Of a stretch of 64,000 bases of DNA, positions 12,180-22,412 are shown piece by piece. The notes beneath the pieces were generated by a model. That model saw only the letters and a list, made by a program, of their open reading frames with translations, ran no database searches and was not told the DNA's origin. The position numbers were made by a program, and so were the translations under genes. Each line of letters begins with the position of its first letter. Within the stretch, counting starts at the first letter, position 1. Origin of the DNA: Aedes albopictus (lineage: Eukaryota; Arthropoda; Insecta; Diptera; Culicidae); assembly GCF_035046485.1 (NCBI RefSeq), contig NC_085136.1, positions 322,924,175 to 322,988,174 of the forward strand, given 5' to 3'.

Positions 12180-12670
12180 ACAGAGAAAGTCAGAGACGCA
12201 TTGTGGTAGGAAATCGAGCTAACTTTGGACTCCGCAGAACTCTACAATCGAACAAAGTTCGCCGTCACACGAAGTTATTTATCTACAAAATGCTGATTAG
12301 ACCGGTTACCGTAGACCTCTATAGGCACGAAGCATGGACTTTACATGCAGTGGGCCAATACGCTCTTGGAGTTTTCTAACGGAAGGGGCTGCGTACTATC
12401 TACGGTGGAGTGTAGATGGTAGACGGGACTTGTAAATGGCGAATGAACCACGAGCTGCATCGGCTGTTGAAAAAACCAATCATCGTCCACGAAAATCGGG
12501 AGGCTATGGTGGGCGAGACACGTCATCAGGATGCCGGATAGTTACCCGACTAAAATGGTTCTCGAGAGTCATCCGACCGGTACAAGAAGACGTGGTGCAC
12601 AACGTACTAGGTGGGTCGATCAAGTGGAGGACGATCTGCGGACCCTTCGCAAAGTGCGGAACTTGAGACA
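12180..12670 (+). pseudogene. RTE-like C-terminal fragment
   Basis: Plus-strand frames read RRIVVGNRANFGLRRTL, KMLIRP..., RHEAWTLHA, ALGVF, KWRMNHEL, and finally GTRRRGAQRTRWVDQVEDDL (about 12555-12640). These are the post-RT C-terminal blocks of the RTE family. Frames change several times. The fragment follows directly after the inverted minus-strand piece. Confidence 0.8.
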
Positions 12671-12734
12671 TACATATAGCCATGGACCGAGTAGAATGAA
12701 GACACGACTCCTTCGTATGTACAGTAGAGGTCAC

Positions 12735-13470
12735 TCAGGCCTTAGTCTGACTGGTAAGGTAAGTAAGATGTTGAGGTTGTAGCTGACGATGACATGGACG
12801 TCTTCTGCCGTGGCGTAGACGACGCACGTGCCGGCGGGCAGCCTAGCAGGGTAGGTTCTAGAGTGGAGGCTGATTTCAACGTAGGTGACGATGCAGAGGC
12901 GTTCGGGACAAACGACGGTGTCCGCGTGCCTGATGGTCGACTTGGGAGATTCCCGGCACCCAACAGCATGTCGAGTGGCAACGAATGCTGGATAGAGACG
13001 GCCTGCCTGACGCATTGCTTCGGTGTCGTGTAAGCAGCTTGGTAACTCCAGAGCTGATTCACATGGGAGCACAGCATTCGGTGGTCTTCGACCCACACGT
13101 TGTTCATGATCGTTCCGGAAGAACGATCTGGGTTTCCTGCGGCCGTCGAACGATGGCACTGGTGTTCGTACCGGTGATGGACGCAGAAACTCGAGACACG
13201 TTCGGATTTTGCGCCCGAACATGACCTCAGATGGCGATCATGACCTCTGGGCTGGAAGAGCCCAATTGGGCGTGCTTCGGTACGTCAGCAAGAAGAAACT
13301 GCGTTTGCTGTATAGATTCTCTCCCCTCTCGAATCTTCTTCACGGTCCACTAGAAGATGTCCAGGTGCCTGAAATTGACGATATCGGCATCCAAGCTGGG
13401 CCAGTACATGTGGCTTCGGGCGAGTGCTTTCATATGCTGCATACACGGAAACGTTAAAGGCTGGGTATGT
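12735..13470 (-). pseudogene. Ty3/gypsy-type pol remnant (integrase to C-terminus)
   Basis: On the minus strand from about 13440 there is an HMKALARSHMYWPSLDADI block. This resembles the integrase zinc-binding region of gypsy-like elements, although the cysteine pair is decayed. It is followed, after an apparent deletion of the catalytic core, by FFLLTYRSTPN.ALP and SEVMFGRKIRTCLEFLRP (about 13235-13165), the end of the integrase core. Further on are LPLDMLLGAG and a Pro/Ser/Arg-rich tail typical of pol C-termini. Stops and frameshifts are present. No LTR was recognised on either side. The assignment rests on motif order, not a search. Confidence 0.65.
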
Positions 13471-13879
13471 TGCGCAATTCAGATCCCATTGTGATTCACT
13501 AGCATCTGCCCAGCAACTCCTATCCCTACCTCCACGCGGTACCGGCCGGAAACTATGAGCAACCTTAGGGAAGATCGGGTAACCAACCCCGGTGGGAACT
13601 TTGGTCGTAGGCTGACAGGGAAGCGGGGGTTTGCTTCGGCAAACCTGAGCGTCTGTTCTCCAGGAGGAGCGGCTCACAACAGCGTCTGATCCCCATGTTA
13701 GGGGCGGCTGATCTACGTCCGAGTGCCAGGGAAGTACTCTAAGCTCAACTGTGCACTATGGTCCTCCGGAAAGTAGGGGGTTGGTGTCAGGCCCTACGAG
13801 CCAGCCGTAAAAAACCATTGTAGCGGAAAATCAGCAACAGAATAATACGAACCGAGACCAACGGCAACGATCCCAGCAA

Positions 13880-15205
13880 ACAAAAAGGACTTGCGATTGG
13901 AAACTCGGTACGTGGAACTGCCGATCTCTCAACTTCATTGGGAGCACCCGCATACTCGCCGATCTACTGAAGGACCGCGGGTTCGGCATCGTAGCGCTGC
14001 AGGAGGTGTGTTGGACAGGATCCATGGTGCGAACGTTTAGAGGTAATCACACCATCTACCAGAGCTGCGGCAACACACGCGAGCTGGGAACAGCTCTCAT
14101 AGTGATGGGTGATATGCAGAGGCGCGTGATCGGTTGGTGGCCGATCGACGAGAGAATGTGCAGGTTGAGGATCATGGGCCGATTCTTCAACTTCAGCATA
14201 AGAAACGTGCACAGCCCACACTCCGGAAGTACTGATGATGACAAGGACGCATTTTACGCGCAGCCCGAACGCGAGTACGATCGCTGCCCAAGCCACGACG
14301 TCAAGATCATCATAGGAGATTTAAACGCTCAGGTAGGCCAGGAGGGGAAATTCAGACCGACGATTGGAAAGTTCAGCGCCAACCAGCAGACGAACGAAAA
14401 CGGCCTACGACTCATTGATTTCGCCGCCTCCGAAAATATGGGCATACGTAGCACATTTTTCCAACACAGTCTCCCTTATCGTTACACCTGGAGATCACCA
14501 CAGCAGACGGAATGTCAAATCGACCACGTTCTGATTGATTAATTGATTTGTCTTTATTAAAGAGACTTTCAGCCCTTGGCTGGTTCGTCTCTTCGTTCTG
14601 ATTGACGGACGGCACTTCTCCGACATTATTGACGTCAGGACCTATCGTGGCGCCAACATCGGCTCAGACCACTATCTGGTGATGGTCAAACTGCGCGCAA
14701 AACTCTCCGTTATCAACAATGTACGGTACCGGCGACCGCCACGGTACAACCTAGAGCGACTGAAACAACCGGATGTCGCCTCAGCATACGCGCAGAATCT
14801 CGAGGCCACGTTGTCAGACGAGGGCGAGCTCGATGAGGCCCCTCTAGAGGACTGCTGGAGTACAGTGAAAGCAGCCATCAAAGACGCAGCCGAGAGCATC
14901 GGGTACGTGGAACGGAATCGACGGAACGAATGGTTCGACGAAGAGTGCAGAACGGTTTTGGAGGAGAAGAACGCAGCGAGGACGGTAATGCTGCAGCAAG
15001 GGACTCGGCAGAACGTGGAACGTTACAAACAGAAGCGGAAACAGCAGACCCGCCTCTTTCGGGAGAAAAAGCGCCGCCTGGAAGAAGCGGAGTGTGAAGA
15101 AATGGAACTGCTGTGCCGTTCCAAAGAAACACAAAAGTTCTATCAGAAGCTTCAACGCATCCCGGAACGGCTTCGTGCCGCGGGCCGAAATGTGCAGGGA
15201 TAAAG
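13880..15205 (+). pseudogene. RTE-like ORF, endonuclease and linker part
   Basis: The reading frame from about 13880 gives KLGTWNCRSLN (WN motif), VALQEVCW (catalytic Glu), IIGDLNAQVG (about 14308-14337, the GDxN motif), CQIDHVLIDG and SDHYLVMVKL (the SDH motif). These are the motifs of the APE endonuclease that nicks target DNA. The linker (about 14700-15200) is Lys/Arg/Glu-rich. The ORF is broken at 14539-14593 by a 55-bp insertion. Removing 67 bp (the insertion plus one target-site copy) would put both halves in the same frame, so the break is secondary. A frameshift near 15150 leads into the RT part. Confidence 0.85.
14539..14593 (-). mobile_element. 55-bp 3'-end retrotransposon insertion
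   Basis: The insertion is flanked by perfect 12-bp direct repeats CGTTCTGATTGA (14527-14538 and 14594-14605). On the minus strand it reads as a short 3' UTR tail containing AATAAA. This fits a severely 5'-truncated non-LTR or SINE insertion. The source family is unknown. Confidence 0.75.
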
Positions 15206-16705
15206 ACGGAGGCCTTTTGACGGACGGACGTGAGGTGATCGAAAGGTGGAAGCAGCACTTCGATCAGCACCTGAACGGCGTGGAGAACGTAGGCACAGGA
15301 GCCCACGGCAACGGAGGAAACGACGACGTCAGTGCAGCGGAGGACGAAAATGAACCAACTCCCACGCTGAGGGAAGTTAAGGATACCATTCACCAGCTCA
15401 AAACCAACAAAGCAGCTGGTAAGGATGCTATCGCAGCTAAACTCATCAAGATGGGCCCAGAAAAGTTGGCCACCTGTCTGCATCGGCTGATAGTCAGGAC
15501 CTGGGAAACCGAACAGCTACCGGAGGAGTGGAAGGAAGGGGTAATCTACCCCATTCACAAGAAAGGCGACCATTTGGAATGTGAGAACTTCAGGGCGATC
15601 ACTATTTTGAATGCTGCCTACAAAGTGCTATCCCAGATCATCTGTCGTCTGTCACCTAAAACAAATGAGTTCATGGGAAGTTATCTAGCCGGTTTCATCG
15701 ACGGCCGGTCGACAACGGACTAGATCTTTACCGTACGGCAAACCCTCCAGAAGTGCCGTGAATACCAGGTCCAAACGCATCACCTGTTCATCGACTTCAA
15801 AGTGGCATACGACAGTATCGACCGCGCAGAGCTATGGATAATCATGGGCAAAAACCGGCTTTCCTGGGAAGCTGACTAGACTGATTAAAGCAACGATGGA
15901 CGGTGTGCAAAACTGCGTAAGGGTTTCGGGTGAACTATCCAGTTCATTCGAATCTCGCCGGGGACTGCGACAAGGTGACGGACTCTCATGCCTACTCTTC
16001 AACATCGCTCTGGAAGGTGTAATGCGACGAGCCGGGCTCAACAGCCGGGGAACGATTTTCACAATTTTCGGTCAATTTGTGTGCTTTGCGGACGACATGG
16101 ACATTATCGCTAGAACATTTGGAACGGTGGCAGAGCTGTACACCCGCCTGAAACGCGAAGCAGCAAAGGTCGGACTGGTGGTGAATGCCTCAAAAACAAA
16201 GTACAAGCTGGTAGGCGGAACCGAAAACGACCGGATCCGTCTGGGTAGTAATGTTACGATAGACGGGGATACTTTCGAGGTGGTGAAGGAATTCGTCTAC
16301 CTCGGATCCTTACTGACGGCTGACAACAACGTGAGCCGTCAAATTCGGGGGCACATCATCAGCGGAAGTCGGGCCTACTACGGGCTCCAGAAGAAACTGC
16401 GGTCGAAAAAGATTCACTCACGCACCAAATGCACCATGTTCGAGGAGGACCTGCAAGCACTCGGAGTTTTTGAGCGACGCATGCTAAGGACGATCTTCGG
16501 CGGTGTGCAGGAGAACGGTGTGTGGCGGAGAAGGATGAACCACGAGCTCGCTGCACTTTACGGCGAACCCAGCATCCAGAAGGTGGCCAAAGCCGGAAGG
16601 ATACGGTGGGCAGGGCATGTTGCAAGAATGCCGGACCGAGTTTGGAGAGCTGCAGTTGCAAATCGAGTATTATGGCGGGAAATTGTTGGTTCAGTATTAT
16701 CATGA
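15094..16705 (+). pseudogene. RTE-like ORF, reverse transcriptase and C-terminal part
   Basis: The first segment (to 15720) has TNKAAGKDAIAAKLIKMG, EEWKEGVIYPIHKKGD, FRAITILNAAYKVLSQII and AGFIDGRSTTD, ending at a TAG where relatives have a sense codon. Domain A continues to about 15850 in the same frame. A frameshift leads to 15896-16705 with RRGLRQGDGLSCLLFNIAL, VCFADDMDIIAR (the catalytic FADD), EFVYLGSLLTADN, FERRMLRTIFGG and RIRWAGHVARMP. About 60 bp covering the RPVVLYGHETWTL block of other copies is missing near 16440. The residue order and the intact FADD identify the RT; the lesions rule out activity. Confidence 0.85.
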
Positions 16706-16844
16706 ATTTGATGTTAACTAAATAAATGAAAAAAAAATGAATAAATCTTGACTGGTGGAAGACAGTATTTACTATGACCAAGAATGTTTACGCGAAGTTG
16801 TAAAGGAGACAACTACATTATGCATGTATTTTTATTTTATTAAA

Positions 16845-17040
16845 CGGGTGGGGCAAGATGAAACGCGAAGTTTTGAAATAGAATTCAATGCAATTTGGAA
16901 ATTTATCCTTTGCTAAAAGATTGTTTGAATCAAACACTATGTGTTATGGCAATGAAATTGTTTATCGTCGTTAGAAAACGTCATATTAACCCACTGTTTC
17001 ATTTTGTCCCACCCGTTTCAACTTGCCCCGGTGTACCTTA
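16845..17040. repeat. Partial MITE with GGGGCAAG...GAAAC inverted repeats
   Basis: AACGGGTGGGGCAAGATGAA at about 16843 is mirrored by a GTTTCATTTTGTCCCACCCG block near 17000-17019, followed by CAACTTGCCCCGGTGTA. This resembles a dispersed palindromic repeat whose left terminus is worn. I saw no target duplication. Confidence 0.45.
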
Positions 17041-18503
17041 GGGAAAATGCAAGGGATGTTATTACTCAATAAACCTTAATATTAAAAAAAATGCTCAAAC
17101 GCTCAAATTCAGATATATTATTTGCGAGCTGATAAATTTCTTGCGAGAAAGGAAATATGGATATCGAAGAGATAAACATTATAGACTTTTTCAGAAATTA
17201 TAAATTCACTTTGTTTATTAAATTAAATGAACTGTTCTAATGATTTTTACCAACTTATTTCAGAGTATAGCATATTGTACTCCATATTTTTACATTTCCC
17301 CTCAATTGTCTTGTTATTTTAAAGAATAGTTGAGTTCTCTAACAAATAACTTAATTTTTCAAATTTGCATTTGCACAAAGGTGTTTTTTAATGATTTCAA
17401 CATTTTTTATCACTAAAAACCAAAAATTATCTTAATTTTTATCACATTCGCTTTCTCAACAAGTTGTCTAAGGAATGCCTTGATCAAAATTTGGGAAAAA
17501 TCGATAGAGGCATTTCCACAACATTTTATCGGAGATCAAGTTTTTTAAGATTTTCTACGGAACATAAGAACTACCACACAGTTTCTTAGCTTTCCTGAAC
17601 GCAATTAATCTAAACAAACTTATTTTTTCAGCTCATTCGATCCTTCAGATGGCAAAGCTTGTCATACCATAAAAACGAATGCAGTAAACAGTAATTAAGA
17701 CATTCGTTTGCTTAACGTTTGTTGCTACTGGTGAAATTTGAAACATTTTTTTTTTTGTTTTGAGAAGGGGCGTTATTCTTGATCAAATATTCCAGTAAAA
17801 ATTACTCTTACCAATTGAGAAATATCTTTTATTATCGATACAGCAATTTTTATTGTGTTTGGAAATTAAATATTTTATCTGTGAGATTTTCTTCTTTTCT
17901 ACTATGCTACATTTTTTGACCACTTTGTGCAACTTCAAATTTTAATCATCGTGTTTACAGAGCCCTATTTTTTAACTTTTACCAGAAACATCAACAAAAT
18001 TGGTATTATTTGCTTCGTTAGCATGTTAACTATAAGAGCTAGAAGAAACTTTTTTGGATATTGTGCTCAAATTGAAATGGCAGGTTATTGTTAGTGTATT
18101 TATAATTTCTGAAACAGTCTATATGTTAGAACAAAAATCAACCTACAATCCGTACAGTAAGTCACAATCATATTATTAAGTAAAAAAAACTTGAATTCCG
18201 GGATTAAATCCAATAAGGCTTGTGGAAAACCAGAAATAATGCTCGCAGTGAGAATCACCCAATGCAAGATAGAAGCCGGTCGCTAGTCCGTCACGACTCG
18301 TCGGTGGTTGCTGGACGAAAGAGGAAGAGTCTAACGGCCCCGTAGTGTGGTTGACTCGTTGCCGCTCACGCGAGCCATCCGTACTGAATGAACGACAACA
18401 AAAGGGATGTTCATTCATTTGACAGGTATACGAGGGATATGAAACAGTGAGTATTCATTTAGGCTAGGGTGTGCCCCACAAGGCTGATACAAATTTAATT
18501 TTG
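17041..18503. other. AT-rich DNA without a recognised gene
   Basis: About 1.4 kb of A/T-rich sequence with no ORF of interest and no clear repeat boundary. A GC-richer 200-bp stretch at 18200-18420 is unlike its surroundings and may be a dispersed-repeat fragment that I cannot name. Confidence 0.5.
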
Positions 18504-18665
18504 ACATACGTAATGACTGAAGTTCATAGGCACAATATGTGTTGAAAAATGGACGAATTGAGTGGAAAAATTGCGAAAAAAAATCCACGTAGTTCTGGTG
18601 GGATTTGAACCCACGTCTCCCCAAGTTCGCTAGACAGGGCGCGTTAAGCAACTCCGCCACAGAAC
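18504..18665 (-). mobile_element. tRNA-derived (SINE-like) module
   Basis: The minus strand from about 18665 reads GTTCTGTGGCGGAGTTGCTT (A-box-like), then GTGGGTTCAAATCCCAC (a B box within a perfect 5-bp T stem), then CAGAAC, which pairs with the first six bases as an acceptor stem. The anticodon arm does not fold cleanly, so I do not call a functional tRNA. The 3' part (to 18504) is repeated at 19430-19556 inside a palindromic element. Confidence 0.6.
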
Positions 18666-18838
18666 AAGTAACAACTCTGTGAAGTAGAAAGCCATCCTGA
18701 ATCCAACGCCCACCTCACCCCACGTTCTTTCCTCGCAATTCACCATCTCCTTCGGTCCTTAGATGTCCACTTCCAACACTCTCTGAGCGTGCCTACAAAC
18801 AACAGTGAGAGCATGTTATTTTTAGTGTCGAGACTGTT

Positions 18839-19233
18839 CACTCAGCCAAATAACCTTAAGATTTCCATAAGGCCCAACTTATGAAACGGCCTTTAAATAA
18901 TTCATAATGATTCGGATGAATTTCATAAGGTCACTCTATGATGAAAAATCGTCTCACAGCTTGGCTTTTATTCATGTTTAGCAACATGGTATTCTCAAGC
19001 GTCGGTAGCCGTGGTGATAAAACACGGGCTCGGTGATCCCGACGTTCATGGATCGAATCCAGTCTGCAACATTTTAAGATTTTTTTGTTCTTTTCATAAG
19101 TCTATCTTATGAAATTTGTCATAGCAAGCACGATCAATTTTCATAAGGTATTCTTACGTCATCCATAAGAATTAGTTATAGCAAATTTTCATAAGGTATT
19201 TCGATGAATTTCGCTAGTTTTTTTCGCTGAGTG
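18839..19233. mobile_element. 395-bp MITE with CACTCAGC termini
   Basis: The left end CACTCAGCCAAATAA and the reverse complement of the right end (CACTCAGCGAAAAAA) form imperfect terminal inverted repeats. The interior contains several TTCATAAGGT/ACTTATGAAA motifs in both orientations and a tRNA-like segment. Target duplication is unclear. Confidence 0.55.
19003..19071 (+). repeat. tRNA-like segment inside the CACTCAGC MITE
   Basis: It has an A-box-like GTAGCCGTGGTGATAAAACA and a B-box-like GGATCGAATCC, with CGGG/CCCG able to pair as an anticodon stem. No proper acceptor stem is visible. It is a SINE-type or captured tRNA remnant, not a called tRNA gene. Confidence 0.4.
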
Positions 19234-19362
19234 TTTGCCTATCCACAGCACGTGCTCATCCACAACTTGCGAATGAGACCATCAGTGTGTGCCGGGCTTT
19301 CGACTCGGTCGCATGTCCCTCGCACGACCGCTATTGCGATAGAGAGACCGCCGCTCTATTTC

Positions 19363-19598
19363 AACACGAATGTTATTGTTTTTCGGATAACCAACTGAAA
19401 TGGTATGTTAGACATACGTAATGACTGAAGTTGGGGAGACGTGGGTTCAAATCCCACCAGAACAACGTGGATTTTTTCGCAATTTATCCACTCAATTTGT
19501 CCATTTTTCAACACATATTGTGCCAACGAACTTCAGTCATTACGTATGTCCAACATACCATTTCGGTTGGTTATCTGAAAAACAACAACATTCGTGTT
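19363..19598. mobile_element. Palindromic MITE carrying a SINE-like fragment in its loop
   Basis: Arms of about 70 bp (19363-19431 and about 19529-19598) are near-perfect reverse complements from AACACGAATGTT through CATACGTAATGACTGAAGTT. The loop holds GTGGGTTCAAATCCCAC and downstream sequence shared with the tRNA-like module at 18504-18665. Confidence 0.75.
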
Positions 19599-19616
19599 TA
19601 ATTTTGACTTTTTGTT

Positions 19617-19787
19617 CCCCCCCCCCCTTCAAAAATGTTTGGATCGATTTTGCATTTTGAGGGGGCAGATAAAAAATATTTATCAAAATATCGGGTCTTG
19701 CTGAAAATTCTTTAACAAATCCGATGAGTTTTTAATATTTTTTTCATTTTTATACACCCCCCGTCGGGGGGGGGGGGGGGGGGGGGG
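19617..19787. repeat. Homopolymer tracts (C11 and G22)
   Basis: C runs at 19617-19627 and G at 19766-19787. The length of the G tract is likely polymorphic and error-prone in assembly. Confidence 0.85.
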
Positions 19788-19889
19788 CCACCCGACCAGC
19801 CAAAGCATAATGGGAGAAAAAGTGAAATAAATATTTCTAACGGCCTAACACATTCTTGAGAAAATGTTATCTTTAAGCGTAGCAAAGAA

Positions 19890-20695
19890 CAGTTCTGACT
19901 TTTATCCAAAACCCTCTTATTTTAAAAACAAAACCTGCTCAAATTATTTGCCAGAATAAGAATAGCAATGACACCACAGATGATTTACAGTGCAAAAACC
20001 GATGATACGGATGGAATAGAGACCACCGGTGCGCAAAGACGACCAATCATTATTTTACTCACATGGAAACGAACGACCGGTGCGAAAATGGGTGGGTAAT
20101 GGAATTAAAAATCGTTAACGACGTGCTGTTTCGTGTGTAGTATGGAGCCCACGCGTGGGCTTGGTCTTAGCAACATATAGACGGTCGGAAGAAGGACAAT
20201 ATTGATAAAGCCTGTATCCGCAATAATCGGGATACAGAAGTACGGCTGTAGCTCTGTAATTAATCTTTAAAATTGGTCAAATAATTGACTGAGAACTCTC
20301 TGGTGTATGTTTATTATTTATGCCAAATTTCATAAAAATCAATGCATTACTTTTAACTGTGGATGAAAAATAAACAGACATGGTTTTAAGCATTTTGTAC
20401 AATCATGACCAATTTTCATTCGCATAATAGATGGTACTTTAACGCTACAGTTTAAAGTTCTGTGATGATAATTATGAAATTTCGTTAGCAGTTATGATAC
20501 TTATAGAGACACTTTCTTGCAAAATTTCATCAACTTTGGTCATTTGGTTTGGAAGCTACAGGTATTGATAGGGGTGAATGTTAGTGACATTTTTTCATGT
20601 TTTTCATGTGCGATGTTTGTCTATTCATAACTTTTGAATTTTTAAGTCAATTTTCAACACTTATAACGTCGGTTGTGGTAGTGGTGACGAAGTGG
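19890..20695. other. Unassigned DNA
   Basis: A/T-rich sequence with no coding signal. Phrases such as TGCAAAATTTCATCAACTTT recall the interiors of long MITEs, but I could not define boundaries. Confidence 0.4.
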
Positions 20696-20697
20696 TG

Positions 20698-22145
20698 CGA
20701 GGTGGTAAAAAGTTTGATGTTGTGGACGAATTTGTTTGACTTGATGCTCTACTGTTGAACGATAATAATGTTACCTGCGAGTTGAGAAGACGAGTCGCAG
20801 CTACGAATCAGTCTGCGAAATTAGATGAAGCCCCTCTGCCTCTGATTCTTCCGGACGCTTTATACGGCTATGAATCGTGGACGTTGAGAGTAGTTGATCG
20901 GAGTGCCTCTGGAGTCTTCGAACGTAAAGTGTTGTAAACAATTCTTGGCGGTAAACTGGTGGGCGGCATCTGGCGGCGTCGCATAAACTTCGAATTGTGC
21001 TAAGTACCGTGATTTCGGGTGAAATTGATCAGTGGGGTGAAATTGATCGACGATAGGACCATTTTTATTTGCTAAAAATAACGCTTTAAACTTAAAACAA
21101 TTTGTAAAAACTGTTTATCATTTGGCTCAAGAGTTATTGAATGATGAGCTTACATGTTTTACAGTCAATTAATCACATATTCCTGTATAAAATTTAATAT
21201 TTTCCGAAACTGCCTGTCAGGCGAACTTTAAAGACACTTTCAAACTTTTGTTACCGTAGCTGTATCGCAAATGTAATGAATATTCGAATGAATGTTTCTA
21301 GCTGCCATGTATTCGTTAAACCCGATTCCGTCATCAAAAGTTCTATAAATATTGAAATTTATGCATAAAATTGTACTTTTCCGGAAGTTATAACATATAT
21401 AGTATGGAAATAGCATACTTTCAGGCGTTTTCTTAAGGTTTATTAAACTTCAAACTAAAATAATTAAAAATTTACTAAACTTGTAAAGATTTTACATAGC
21501 TTTTTGCATTCCGGAGTGGTTGATTTAAAAGACACGGACAACGTCTTCAGCTTCGGGCTGTACAGACTGTTTAAACTTAACACTAGACAAAGGATTTAGG
21601 AGGAAAAAATATTTTCAGCACTTACAAAAACATTTCGCTGACTGATCAATTTCACCCCGAAACTATTTTTTTGATTTTTTATTTCAAATTATATTTTTTG
21701 TAATAAAATGATTTGCAGTAGAATTTTTACCCTCGTTGACTGATGAAAACCATGACCGTACTTGTTTTAAAGCATTAAATTTAACCATATCGATAAATAT
21801 TCAAATATTATTCGCCAAAAACTACGAAAAGTGATCAATTTCACCCGAAATCACGGTATATAAAGAGATGGACTTAGTGCGGCGAATTGCGAATAGCACA
21901 CGGCAGACAGCGGTGGGTTGGGCACGTAGCTCGTATGCCGGAGGAACGACAATCTAAAGTCATATACCGCAGAGAACTAGGACGGCTGTGCACACGTTGG
22001 CTTTTTACAATTGAGGAGGATCTAAGGACGCCAAACGTTCAGGGCGAATGGAAACGATTGGCCCAGTACCGAGACCAGAGGAGGTAAATGCTGTATTCGG
22101 TGTAGACTCACCGCTACGACTTGAATCTCATCAAGTATCATGTAA
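20698..22145 (+). pseudogene. RTE-like C-terminal fragment split by an 850-bp element
   Basis: Before the insertion the frames read FDVVDEFV, LRRRVAATN, GYESWTLRVVDRSASGVFE and GGIWRRRINFELC. After it they read YKEMDLVRRI, RQRWVGHVARMPEERQSKV and EEDLRTPNVQGEWKRLAQYR (to about 22080), followed by 3' sequence. Removing 21007-21856 plus one TA joins the two parts in one frame. It is a second subfamily of the same RTE-like group. A TAA replaces a sense codon just before the insertion, so the copy was decaying independently. Confidence 0.8.
21007..21856. mobile_element. 850-bp TA-flanked non-autonomous DNA transposon
   Basis: The ends CCGTGATTTCGGGTGAAATT and its reverse complement are perfect over about 24 bp and are bounded by TA at 21005-21006 and 21857-21858. 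The motif GGGGTGAAATTGATC/GATCAATTTCACCCC recurs subterminally near 21034 and 21645. No transposase ORF is present. TA duplication suggests mobilisation by a Tc1/mariner/pogo-type enzyme (inference). Confidence 0.85.
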
Positions 22146-22292
22146 GTATGTACCTGTATCCCGTCCGGGCCGAACGGCTGATGGAAGTACCAAAACTGGT
22201 GGTTGTGGTTTCGTCTGCTGAGTGATGCGGAAAGCTCTAGCTAGGCCCGTAACTTCGCTTCCTCGTTGTGAGTCGGTGAAGTGGTTAATTTA

Positions 22293-22408
22293 CCCTAAAA
22301 GGGATACCTGGGGTCCATTGGACCCCAGGCGTCTTTCAGAGCTCGTCTTTGATGGAACACACTCAGCGAGGTGACGAAACTGAGGCCATGAAGGTATCCC
22401 TTTTAGGG
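22293..22408. mobile_element. 116-bp TTAA MITE
   Basis: Terminal inverted repeats CCCTAAAAGGGATACCT (22293-22309) and its complement (22392-22408) are flanked by TTTA on the left (TTAA four bases further out) and TTAA on the right (22409-22412). An internal palindrome CTGGGGTCCATTGGACCCCAG lies beside the left arm. This is a piggyBac-type MITE by target site. Confidence 0.75.
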
Positions 22409-22412
22409 TTAA

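Larger units (their letters stand above)
13490..16745 (+). mobile_element. Near-full-length RTE/JAM-like non-LTR retrotransposon (inactive)
   Basis: This is the most complete copy of the family in the window, about 3.25 kb. Its 5' region (13490-13850) is shared with 60500-60840 and, in reverse, with 30930-31120, so it belongs to the element. One long polyprotein encodes an APE-type endonuclease, a linker, RT and a C-terminal domain. The 3' end has AATAAA at about 16721 and a short A/ATGAA-rich tail, as expected for RTE-type elements. Inactivation is by a 55-bp insertion, two frameshifts, an in-frame TAG and a short deletion. Confidence 0.85.

Noticed and set aside
14878..15483. 201-residue minus-strand ORF
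   Set aside because: Antisense shadow of the RTE linker/RT coding region.
18590..18665. tRNA gene call
   Set aside because: T stem and boxes are good, but the anticodon arm does not fold and the segment is part of a repeated SINE-like module.
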